From NCBI GenBank assembly GCA_963790435.1, contig CAWBOI010000003.1:372001-436000 (forward strand): a stretch of 64,000 nucleotides of DNA, written 5' to 3'. Positions 1-7,633 of the stretch are shown one piece after another. Numbering within the stretch: the first letter of the stretch is position 1; every line of letters begins with the position of its first letter. A program made the position numbers and the translations under genes. This stretch comes from Ilyomonas sp963790435. GTDB taxonomy: Bacteria; Bacteroidota; Bacteroidia; Chitinophagales; Chitinophagaceae. Below the pieces are notes generated by a model. The model was not told the DNA's origin and made no database searches. It saw only the letters and a program-made list of their open reading frames with translations.

Positions 1-1197
1 CTTTTTGTTTTTGTACATTTTTATAAAACGCATCAGCTGCTCTGCTCTTATGTGCCAGTCGGCTTTCTTTGCAATGCTGATGCGCTCTTCCTGCAGTTCC
101 GTATTGTTTTGCAAAAAAGCATCGTTGATGCTGCTGATAAAATCTTCACTATTTCCGGCACGGTAAATCACTTCATCGGCTTCGCCAATGGAAGCAAACG
201 GCGTCATCACCACGGGCAATCCCATTGCTAAATACTCGTTTGCTTTTAACGGATAAATGGCAGCCGTTAATGAGTTTAATTTATAAGGAATGATGCCTAC
301 CTGCACATCGCTCATCAGCTTCGGAACTTCATCGGCAGCTACCGGCGGAATGAAGGTTACATTGTTGTAATGCGATAAGCGATTGTAAACAGTTTTATCA
401 AAAACTTTTCCTGTAAAAGTAAAGCTCACATAAGGCATCTTCTTTACTACCGGCTCCAGCAAATCAATGTCAATACGGTTATCAATGCTGCCGGTATAGC
501 CAATGGTTTTAGGCAATGTTGCAGCTACATCAACTCTTTTTTTATACTGATAAAATGAATTGAAATGAACGCCGTTGTAAACAATTTCAACAGGTGTACA
601 GGCTTGTTGTTTTCGCCTTTTTAATTCGTCTGATGTTACAATCAGTAAATCAACCTGCGCAATAAATTTTCGTTCCGCTTCTTCGGCAAAGCCTTTAAAA
701 TAAGGTACGTTTATAAAGTCGTCGTAACAATAATAAATATTAAAATCAACTCCTTTTATCTTCCACCATAAACCTAAAAATGGTTGAAATGCGTTGAAGC
801 TAATGATGTTTGTCATACCCAGCTTCTTCACTGCTTTGTTGATGAAATGCCCCGTGAAAGCAGCATTGAATTGATTGGCTTTACTAAACAGTTTTTTTGA
901 GGTAAAAACAAACGATGGAAACACCGGCGGCAACGTTAGTAAGTACATTCCTTTGTTTTCATCGCCACTCCATTTGCGCAGGCGTTTTTTAAAACCCAAA
1001 GCTCTTTTCCATTCCAATTTTGATTTGCCCTGCATTGCTTTTATACAATCCGAAAAAGTATAGGCATAATCAACATACAGCACCAGGTTATTATGTGCGG
1101 CACACTTCATCAGTTCTACGGTTGAGCGCAGATAAGCCGCTTCCCATTGAGGCAAAGCAAAGCAGATGATATGTTCCGGTTTTACCCCTGATTTCAT
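1..1197 (-). CDS. Glycosyltransferase, GT-B fold, group 1-like (3' end beyond window)
   Basis: The gene opens with ATG at 1197 and stays open to the window edge (at least 399 codons, no stop seen). The C-terminal half has the pattern of GT4-type transferases: a TIGYTGSIDNRID strand-turn that starts the second Rossmann domain, and further on VGIIPYK followed by PLKANEYLAMGLPVV, the E-x-L-A-x-G-x-P-V nucleotide-sugar-binding end. No signal peptide is visible, which fits a cytosolic or membrane-associated enzyme. It starts one base after the stop of the chain-length gene, so it is the last visible member of the exopolysaccharide operon. Its role is probably to add a sugar to the lipid-linked repeat unit; donor and acceptor cannot be read from sequence. 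The family is clear, the specificity is not. Confidence 0.85.
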   Translation of the reverse strand, partial: MKSGVKPEHIICFALPQWEAAYLRSTVELMKCAAHNNLVLYVDYAYTFSDCIKAMQGKSKLEWKRALGFKKRLRKWSGDENKGMYLLTLPPVFPSFVFTSKKLFSKANQFNAAFTGHFINKAVKKLGMTNIISFNAFQPFLGLWWKIKGVDFNIYYCYDDFINVPYFKGFAEEAERKFIAQVDLLIVTSDELKRRKQQACTPVEIVYNGVHFNSFYQYKKRVDVAATLPKTIGYTGSIDNRIDIDLLEPVVKKMPYVSFTFTGKVFDKTVYNRLSHYNNVTFIPPVAADEVPKLMSDVQVGIIPYKLNSLTAAIYPLKANEYLAMGLPVVMTPFASIGEADEVIYRAGNSEDFISSINDAFLQNNTELQEERISIAKKADWHIRAEQLMRFIKMYKNKK

Positions 1198-1198
1198 G

Positions 1199-3385
1199 CT
1201 ATGATAATTTATGTGCTACCACTTTTTTTACTTTCCGGCGAAGCCAGCTTCGCTTTTTTGGTATCTCTACCAATATGCTATCAACATTCACATCTGATGT
1301 GTTTACCAACCATGTATAAAAAGAAATGCTGCGGTCAATGTTTTTTGTTTTTGCCAATAATTCACGCTCAGCCGGTTGCCACACGGTTCTCGCATCAAAT
1401 ACCAGCAAGTTGGCAGCGGATGATTTAACAATAGAATGCGGCAACGCATTGCGTGAAATGTTGGGAGATACATACAAGATGAGCCGGTGCGTTGAAATGT
1501 CCTGATGGATCAATTGACTCACACATTTGTCGTTCAATTGCTCAATGGAAGGTGTATAAGTAGCCAATGAATGGGCTGGCAACACTTGCGAGAACAAGGT
1601 TGTATTTTGTTCGGGAATTACCCATAATAAATCAGGATACAAAGCGATCAATTGTTGGTGCAAAACCAAAACATCTTTTGCTCTGTAAACATCTGCCTTT
1701 GTTGTGATGAACGAAATTTGTGCTTTGCCATTTATATCAATAGAATGATTAATAAACGGCAGTAAGGTGGTTACCATTTGCTCGGTTAAAATGGCGGCAA
1801 GTGTTGGCTTGTACAACTTACCGGCTTTGGTTAAATCTTCAGAAAGTGCAACACCACACAGTGGCAACCCGATGATTTTCTTTGCACGTTCTGGTGTGCG
1901 AACTGAGGCATCGGAAACTTCTTTACCAACTACCACCGAACCAACCGTGATAAAGCCCACCATAAAAGCGGCAATTACCAACAACAAACGTTTAGATGCC
2001 TGCGGCACCAACGGGAAGAAAGGTGCATCAATAACAACCAGATTAGAACTTAATGAAATGCTGCTTTGGCGCAATCTTGCCAAATTCAAACCATGAAGAA
2101 TGGAAAGAAATTCCTGCTCGTTAATATCAATTTGCCGGTCGAGCCTTTTGATTGTAGAACCCAAGGGCGCAAACTCTTTGTATTCGTCCAAATAATCACC
2201 ATGTGTATTGGTTAATACAGTAAGGTTAGAATTGGCTTTGTCGGAAGCGATGGCATTGTTCACCCACTCCTGAATCAGATCGGTACGCGGCACCGTTTCG
2301 GTAGAATAACTCAAATGATTGTAATTGGTGGTTTCATGCCTGACGGAGTCTTCAATGGCTTTTCGCTTATCGGTTAATTCGCTTATTTTTTGTGCGTTGT
2401 TATAAACGGTAGCCACTTCAAGCTGCGCATTTACAGCAGCTAAGTTTTGACGCAGCCGCATCAGATTAGTGCTGTTGGTAATTTGTTTTTCTCTCCCGTT
2501 TAATTTGCTTTCAATCAATTTTAAAGTTTGTGTGCTGGCATCGCGTTCTTCCTTCATCCGGTAAATTTCCTTATCTACTTCTTCTTTCGCTTGCGCGATG
2601 TAGCGCGTTTGCTCATAATAGTTAATGACCTGATGATCTTTTCCAAAGTTTTTTAATTCGTCTTCGGAGGACTGCAACTTTGATTTTACTTCTGCTAATT
2701 TTCTTTCGAAGTAATCAACCGCCGAATTGGTTTGATCAACCTTTAAGCCTTTGTATTTGGCAATAAAAACCTGTGAATGCAATTCTAAGGTGCGCATGGC
2801 TACTGCAGGGTCAGAACACGTGTAAACAATCTGCACCATATCACTCGAATTGATACGTGTCATGGTAAGATTGGAAGTAATATTATCTATACTATAAAAT
2901 GATTTTTTTGCATCTAATATACGAGCTACGGGGTTATCTGATTTAGACGCATAAACGCTTTGTAAATAATTGTAAACGCTTAGCGTATCGCCTAACTGCT
3001 GTGCCTTTTGCATCAACTTCTCGCCAGCAATTGTTTTTAAATCTTCATAACCCTGACCACTTAATTCTTTTACATCCGGCTTGCGCAACAACAGATGTTC
3101 GGCGAGCAAATGCATCGCCACTTGTTCAATGGTTTGTCTTGATTTTGCAGTAGCTAATAAATTATCAAACGCATTGTTTACAGCAAAGTTATCTACGCGT
3201 TGGTCTTCATCATTATTTGTAATAGAATAGCCGCTGGCAACACCGGTATAAAGCGTGGTGTTGCTAACATAATCTTTCGGCATATTGCGAGTGAAATAAT
3301 ACACCGCACCTGCACAAAGGATGGGCACCAAAAGCACCCACAACAGTTTACGGAGCAACAATCGTATGTAGTGGATGATTTTCAT
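1199..3385 (-). CDS. Wzz/Wzc-like polysaccharide chain-length/export protein
   Basis: This 728-residue inner-membrane protein has one N-terminal membrane segment (about residues 12-32) and a second near residues 466-488. Between them lies a long periplasmic part rich in heptad-like helices (about 220-360), the architecture of Wzz/Wzc polysaccharide co-polymerases. The part after the second segment (about 500-728) sits where the tyrosine-kinase domain of Wzc would be. I see no Walker A (GxxxxGK) or tyrosine cluster in it, so it looks like a degenerate, non-kinase version. The start codon overlaps the stop of the TolC-like gene (ATGA, 3382-3385), indicating translational coupling. The likely job is control of polymer length and linkage to the outer-membrane exporter. 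Family assignment is firm; loss of kinase activity is inferred from missing motifs. Confidence 0.85.
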   Translation of the reverse strand: MKIIHYIRLLLRKLLWVLLVPILCAGAVYYFTRNMPKDYVSNTTLYTGVASGYSITNNDEDQRVDNFAVNNAFDNLLATAKSRQTIEQVAMHLLAEHLLLRKPDVKELSGQGYEDLKTIAGEKLMQKAQQLGDTLSVYNYLQSVYASKSDNPVARILDAKKSFYSIDNITSNLTMTRINSSDMVQIVYTCSDPAVAMRTLELHSQVFIAKYKGLKVDQTNSAVDYFERKLAEVKSKLQSSEDELKNFGKDHQVINYYEQTRYIAQAKEEVDKEIYRMKEERDASTQTLKLIESKLNGREKQITNSTNLMRLRQNLAAVNAQLEVATVYNNAQKISELTDKRKAIEDSVRHETTNYNHLSYSTETVPRTDLIQEWVNNAIASDKANSNLTVLTNTHGDYLDEYKEFAPLGSTIKRLDRQIDINEQEFLSILHGLNLARLRQSSISLSSNLVVIDAPFFPLVPQASKRLLLVIAAFMVGFITVGSVVVGKEVSDASVRTPERAKKIIGLPLCGVALSEDLTKAGKLYKPTLAAILTEQMVTTLLPFINHSIDINGKAQISFITTKADVYRAKDVLVLHQQLIALYPDLLWVIPEQNTTLFSQVLPAHSLATYTPSIEQLNDKCVSQLIHQDISTHRLILYVSPNISRNALPHSIVKSSAANLLVFDARTVWQPAERELLAKTKNIDRSISFYTWLVNTSDVNVDSILVEIPKKRSWLRRKVKKVVAHKLS

Positions 3386-4146
3386 TTTTTTCGCAGCATG
3401 ATTTGAGACATCGGCACGCCAATCATATTTTGGAACTGAAAGTAAAATGTTGAGAATTGGCGCTTGGCTTCTTCGAAATAAGCCCGGGCATCTACTTCTA
3501 TTTCTTTTATCCGGGATAATTCAGAAGCGGATACAATACCGTCTTTAAACTCAAGCGATGCAACCTGGTACTGATTGATAGCAGCTTGCTTGGCATCGCT
3601 GCGAATGTTCAAAAGATTACGCGCGTACAATAGATTGTAATAAAGCTGAACCAAAACCTGCACGGCTTCCTGCTTCACCTGGTCGCGCTTGTCAATACTG
3701 GATTGCAGTTCGGCTTTATAAATATTAACCCTTGATTTTCTGCCTACCAGTTCATACAGTGGCAATGTAATTTGCAGTCCGGTACGGTAGCCGTTGCTGA
3801 GGTTGGAAGAAGCTACGCCACCAGGTACTACGCCGCCCGTAGTAAGGAGATTTTGATTGCCGGTTGCATAATTAAAAAAACCTGCAATGTCGTTGGTCCA
3901 TTGCTGTTGCATATATCTCACCTGGTAATGCGCAGCATCCACACCATCCTGTTGAAATTTGATGGCAGGCGAATTTTGCATCGCAATGGTAATGATACTG
4001 TCAAGCGGTATCAATTGCTGTTGAAGATCGGCTTCTTCATCTAAAAACAAAGAGTCTCTGGCAGCCGCCAGTTTCACTTGTGCAAAGCCGTTGCAATGAA
4101 GCAGCAGGAGGGCCGCTATCAAAGCAAATACATGCTTGCTTATCAT
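3382..4146 (-). CDS. Short TolC-family outer-membrane protein
   Basis: The 254-residue protein has a signal peptide (ALLLLHCNGFAQ) and one helical repeat of the outer-membrane efflux (TolC/OEP) type: SIITIAMQNSPAIKFQQDGV at the N-terminus, a barrel-like strand region (DIAGFFNYATG), and a final coiled-coil half with YQVASLEFKDGIVSASELSR. TolC proteins normally have two such repeats in 420-480 residues, so this is about half size. Sequence on either side shows no second half. It lies between the sugar transferase (3-base gap) and the chain-length protein (4-base overlap), so it probably serves polysaccharide export as an outer-membrane or periplasmic partner. A six-copy rather than three-copy assembly is one possibility, but that is speculation. 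Confidence 0.75.
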   Translation of the reverse strand: MISKHVFALIAALLLLHCNGFAQVKLAAARDSLFLDEEADLQQQLIPLDSIITIAMQNSPAIKFQQDGVDAAHYQVRYMQQQWTNDIAGFFNYATGNQNLLTTGGVVPGGVASSNLSNGYRTGLQITLPLYELVGRKSRVNIYKAELQSSIDKRDQVKQEAVQVLVQLYYNLLYARNLLNIRSDAKQAAINQYQVASLEFKDGIVSASELSRIKEIEVDARAYFEEAKRQFSTFYFQFQNMIGVPMSQIMLRKK

Positions 4147-4149
4147 TGG

Positions 4150-5358
4150 TTATACGTTTTCTTTCTGAAATAACGCTGGTACAGTTTTAAAAATCAGCTT
4201 CATGTCTTTTAAAAAACTGTGGTCTTTCGCATACACATTGTCCAGCATTAATCTTTCCTGTTCCGACATTTCACCCTTCCCTCTTTTCTCCACCTGCCAT
4301 AAGCCTGTAATGCCTGCAGGTGCTAAAAAGCGAAGCACATACTCATCGGTGGTTAGCTGTTCGGCTTCATAAAGTGGCAATGGACGGTTGCCTACAATAC
4401 TCATGTCGCCAATTACAACATTCCAAAGCTGCGGCAACTCATCAATGCTAAGGTTGCGAATGAAATTGCCCACTTTAGTGATGCGCGGATCGTTTTTAAT
4501 TTTAATAAAAGCCGAACCGCTCGTTGCCTTTTTGTGTTTAATGTATTGCCGTTCGCACCATTGCATTTTATCGGCATAAATCAAACTCTGGCATTCTGTT
4601 CCTGCCGCAGCACATTGGCTGCAAAGTGTTATTTTATTAACAGCTTCAGCTTGTACAGCCTCTTCTTTTTTTACTTCGTTGTTATATTGATTCAAATGCT
4701 TTAAGTCTTTCAGTTTCTGATCTGAATTTACATACATGGATCTGAATTTGTAAAACTTAAACAGTTTGTAACCTGTTCCTACACGAAGCGCATAATAAAA
4801 CACCGGACCTTTCGATTCGAGCTTTAATAAAATGGCAACGATTAAAAAAAGCGGCGAAAGCAAAACCAATGCAGTGCCTGCAAAAACCACGTCGAACAAG
4901 CGTTTGAGAAACGGCGTGCGATACGGTTTCAGTTGGGCAGCTTTGGTTTCCTGCTTTAAAAATTGCCAGTTGTCTATTAAAAAGCAAAGTCTTAATTCTA
5001 AATCCTGTTTTAAAGGTGTAGGGCTGAAAATTTCGGCAACACCAGCGCGTAGCGATAGCTTGCGAAGACCTGGCGTAACACCTGATGTACATAGCAAAAA
5101 CGGCACATCAGGAAATTGTTTGGTCTGTAAACTTTGCAATAACGAAATGCCATGCAAACTCATGATTTCGTTGCACGAAATCACAACAGAAACCGCAAAT
5201 TGTTCTGCCTTCCACTTTGAAAACAACTCATACCCATTCTTAAAAATCACTGCCTGATGGCCCGGAATATGACACTCGTTCAGCGTATGCAGCAATAATT
5301 CATTGCTGCTAACAACGGCGATGATTTTAAGAGAAGTGGTATAGGTAGCTGTTTGCAT
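4150..5358 (-). CDS. Undecaprenyl-phosphate sugar phosphotransferase with receiver-like N-terminus
   Basis: Residues about 150-402 match the bacterial sugar transferase family (WbaP/WcaJ type) that loads the first sugar phosphate onto undecaprenyl phosphate. Visible signs are PFLKRLFDVVFAG before a membrane segment (about 152-178), the KFYKFRSM motif, DPRITKVGNFIRNLSIDELP, and the GNRPLP and AGITGLWQVEKRG ends. Residues 1-125 resemble a response-regulator receiver fold but lack a clear aspartate pocket. A roughly 70-residue insert between FRSM and DPRIT contains four cysteines spaced C-x2-C-x6-C-x11-C (about 244-267), suggesting a metal or disulfide site. The gene follows the stand-alone receiver by two bases. 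It probably initiates repeat-unit synthesis; the receiver-like part may be a protein-docking domain. Confidence 0.88.
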   Translation of the reverse strand: MQTATYTTSLKIIAVVSSNELLLHTLNECHIPGHQAVIFKNGYELFSKWKAEQFAVSVVISCNEIMSLHGISLLQSLQTKQFPDVPFLLCTSGVTPGLRKLSLRAGVAEIFSPTPLKQDLELRLCFLIDNWQFLKQETKAAQLKPYRTPFLKRLFDVVFAGTALVLLSPLFLIVAILLKLESKGPVFYYALRVGTGYKLFKFYKFRSMYVNSDQKLKDLKHLNQYNNEVKKEEAVQAEAVNKITLCSQCAAAGTECQSLIYADKMQWCERQYIKHKKATSGSAFIKIKNDPRITKVGNFIRNLSIDELPQLWNVVIGDMSIVGNRPLPLYEAEQLTTDEYVLRFLAPAGITGLWQVEKRGKGEMSEQERLMLDNVYAKDHSFLKDMKLIFKTVPALFQKENV

Positions 5359-5360
5359 AA

Positions 5361-5777
5361 TTATGCGTGCTTTAAAGAATATAAATTGCCTGAACGTTTT
5401 AAAACAATGCTCACTCTTATTTCTAATTCCTTCGGGTTGAATGGCTTTAACACATAGTCATCTGCACCTTCGGATAAACATTTGATTTTGTTTTCTGATG
5501 AATGATCGCCCGTAAGAATAATGATAGGAATAGAACTGAACAAGCCACTTGCTTTTACTTGTTTTATCAACTCCAGTCCATTTAAAAAAGGTGTGTTTAA
5601 ATCAGTAACAATCAAATCCGGTATCGTTCCATTTTGCAAAGCCGACATAGCGGCCATGCCATTACTGAAAATGGACGTTGTGTAATTTTTAGAGAAACAA
5701 TAATTTAAAACACTTTGCATGTACAGGTCATCTTCGATGATAAAAATGTGATTGTCGCTTTCTGTTTTGTAGTTCAT
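5361..5777 (-). CDS. Single-domain response regulator (CheY-like receiver)
   Basis: The whole 138-residue protein is a receiver domain: acidic pair in IIEDDLYM (residues 15-17), phosphoacceptor Asp59 in LIVTDLNTP, the threonine in IIILTGDHSS, and the lysine in YVLKPFNP. There is no output domain. It is the first gene of the minus-strand polysaccharide operon, two bases ahead of the sugar transferase, whose own N-terminus looks receiver-like. A phosphorelay from the hybrid kinase at 7634-10222 is plausible because the two operons are divergent neighbours, but this is inference from position only. It may control polymer synthesis by protein contact rather than by DNA binding. Confidence 0.85.
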   Translation of the reverse strand: MNYKTESDNHIFIIEDDLYMQSVLNYCFSKNYTTSIFSNGMAAMSALQNGTIPDLIVTDLNTPFLNGLELIKQVKASGLFSSIPIIILTGDHSSENKIKCLSEGADDYVLKPFNPKELEIRVSIVLKRSGNLYSLKHA

Positions 5778-6199
5778 CTGTTCTGTTTAATATTGGATGA
5801 AATAATATTGGATTAACACAACAAAAATAATTTTACTAAACTATACAAAACAGTGTTTAATCACATTTTAAGCGAAGTATAATGTACAGGTGAAAAAGGA
5901 AGCCGGCATCATTTATAAAAGCAGCAAAAGGCATAAGAAGGTATAACTTTTGTTTTTGCACTAAAAATAAGCAAAAGGGTTACTGGGCTTAACTTTGCGG
6001 CGATTGTTGCTTTTGGATTTACGGGCAAAACCAAATGTTTCAACCATCTTAAAATTAACTAATGAAAAGTGGTTGGCAATTAAATTATTTTAAGGTTGAT
6101 GAACATATCACTACCTAAAACTTATCTTTACCCAACGAATGTTTTTACACCAAAAACAAATTAAAGCAGCCACTATTTAACTGCATTAGTAAACATCCA
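5778..6199. promoter_or_regulatory. Divergent intergenic region between EPS operon and two-component genes
   Basis: This 422-base AT-rich stretch has no convincing gene. It must hold the promoters of both flanking operons. On the plus strand TATCTTTA at about 6124-6131 is close to the Bacteroidota -7 box TAnnTTTG. A GG-N10-GC arrangement (GG 5985-5986, GC 5997-5998) resembles a sigma-54 -24/-12 element. Two copies of the recurrent word GCAAAAMCAAA lie here, at 5949-5959 (minus orientation) and 6025-6035 (plus). I found no GG-N10-GC on the minus strand close to 5777. Confidence 0.5.
5983..5999 (+). promoter_or_regulatory. Possible sigma-54 promoter element
   Basis: The sequence CTGGGCTTAACTTTGCG contains GG and GC exactly ten bases apart and a TTTGC -12 half, matching the core of the sigma-54 consensus but not its CAC part. 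It lies about 200 bases upstream of the sigma-54 activator gene at 6200 and could give autoregulation. One such match in AT-rich DNA can arise by chance. Confidence 0.25.
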
Positions 6200-7585
6200 A
6201 TGTTCAATATTATGCAACCATTTCAAATATTTATTGTTGAAGACGATGATTGGTACAGCGAAATTTTAGGGTATCATCTTTCCTTAAATCCGGATTATGG
6301 AGTAACGCGCTTTGCAAGCGGCAAAGAAGTGTTAGGTGCATTGAATAAAAAACCTGATTTGATAACTATAGATTTCTCAATGCCCGAATACAGAGGTGAT
6401 AAATTATTAGAAAAAATAAAACAAATCAATCCTGATATTCCGGTCATTGTTATCAGCAGCCAGGAAGATATTTCCGTTGCTGTGAAGCTGTTGAAAATGG
6501 GCGCTACCGATTACATTGTAAAAGACAACAACACCATTGATTTTCTTTGGAATGCAATCTTAAAAATAAGAGAAAACAAAGCCCTGAAAAAAGAAGTAGA
6601 ACAGCTTCGTAATGAGTTGGACGATAAATATTCGTTTACTACAAAACATTTGTTTGGCAATATTTTAAAAGGCCAGAGCGGAGCCGTTACACGCATGTTT
6701 GGATTGATGGAAAAAGCCATTCACACCAACATCAATGTATCCATCACCGGCGAAACCGGAACGGGTAAAGAGTTGGTGGCAAGAGCCATTCATTACAACA
6801 GTGAACGAAAGAAAAAACCATTTGTTGAAGTGAACATGGCAGCCATTCCGCGCGAGCTTTTGGAAAGCGAACTGATGGGGCACGAAAAGGGCGCTTTTAC
6901 AGGTGCCGTTGCCCGGAAAATTGGCAAGTTTGAAGAAGCCAACGGCGGTACTTTGTTTTTAGACGAAATTGCTGAAATGGACTTTAGCCTGCAAAGCAAA
7001 ATACTACGTGTGTTGCAGGAGAGAGAACTGACAAGAGTAGGCGGAAACGAAAAAATAAAGCTTGACATCCGCCTGATTGTTGCCACGCACAAAGACCTGC
7101 ACGAAGAAGTGCAGAACGGCATTTTTAGAGAAGATTTGTTTTTTAGAATTTTAGGCTTGCCCATTGAATTGCCGCCTCTGCGCGAGCGTGATAACGACAT
7201 TTTAATTCTTGCCAAACACTTTGCCGATGAGTTTGCAAAAGGCAATAAAATGCAAAGCCTGGAAATTACGCAGGATGCAAAAGAAAAGCTGATGCAATAC
7301 AACTATCCGGGCAATGTGCGCGAGCTGAAAGCCATGATAGAACTGGCTTGCGTGATGTGCAACGGAAGAGAAATCAGAGCAGATGACATTACATACACTA
7401 CCCGTAGAAAAAGCGCAAAAACAAATGCTTCGATTGATAAAACTTTAAAGGAACACAACAGCGAAATCATTAGTGTTTATTTAAAAAAATACAACAACAA
7501 TGTGCCGCTTGTTGCCAACAAATTAGACATCGGGCGAAGCACCATTTACAAGATGCTTCAGTTGAAAGAAATTGCAGTTTGCTGA
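6200..7585 (+). CDS. Sigma-54-dependent response regulator, NtrC family
   Basis: Three domains are visible in order: a receiver (about 1-125; acidic VEDDD near 13-17, phosphoacceptor Asp58 in ITIDFSMPEYRG), an AAA+ sigma-54 interaction domain (about 150-385; Walker A GETGTGKE near 183, the sigma-54 loop GAFTGA near 230, Walker B LFLDEI), and a Fis-type helix-turn-helix at the end (VANKLDIGRSTIYKML). It remodels sigma-54 RNA polymerase at -24/-12 promoters after phosphorylation. The start at 6200 could equally be the next ATG at 6212, which gives MQPFQIFIVED. The hybrid kinase follows 48 bases later on the same strand and is the likely phosphate donor. Divergence from the EPS operon suggests that operon is a target, but no sigma-54 site was seen in front of it. 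Confidence 0.92.
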   Translation: MFNIMQPFQIFIVEDDDWYSEILGYHLSLNPDYGVTRFASGKEVLGALNKKPDLITIDFSMPEYRGDKLLEKIKQINPDIPVIVISSQEDISVAVKLLKMGATDYIVKDNNTIDFLWNAILKIRENKALKKEVEQLRNELDDKYSFTTKHLFGNILKGQSGAVTRMFGLMEKAIHTNINVSITGETGTGKELVARAIHYNSERKKKPFVEVNMAAIPRELLESELMGHEKGAFTGAVARKIGKFEEANGGTLFLDEIAEMDFSLQSKILRVLQERELTRVGGNEKIKLDIRLIVATHKDLHEEVQNGIFREDLFFRILGLPIELPPLRERDNDILILAKHFADEFAKGNKMQSLEITQDAKEKLMQYNYPGNVRELKAMIELACVMCNGREIRADDITYTTRRKSAKTNASIDKTLKEHNSEIISVYLKKYNNNVPLVANKLDIGRSTIYKMLQLKEIAVC

Positions 7586-7633
7586 TTGCACATCAACCAT
7601 TATTTAACTTCCAATTATTATTGCTTCTTCATC

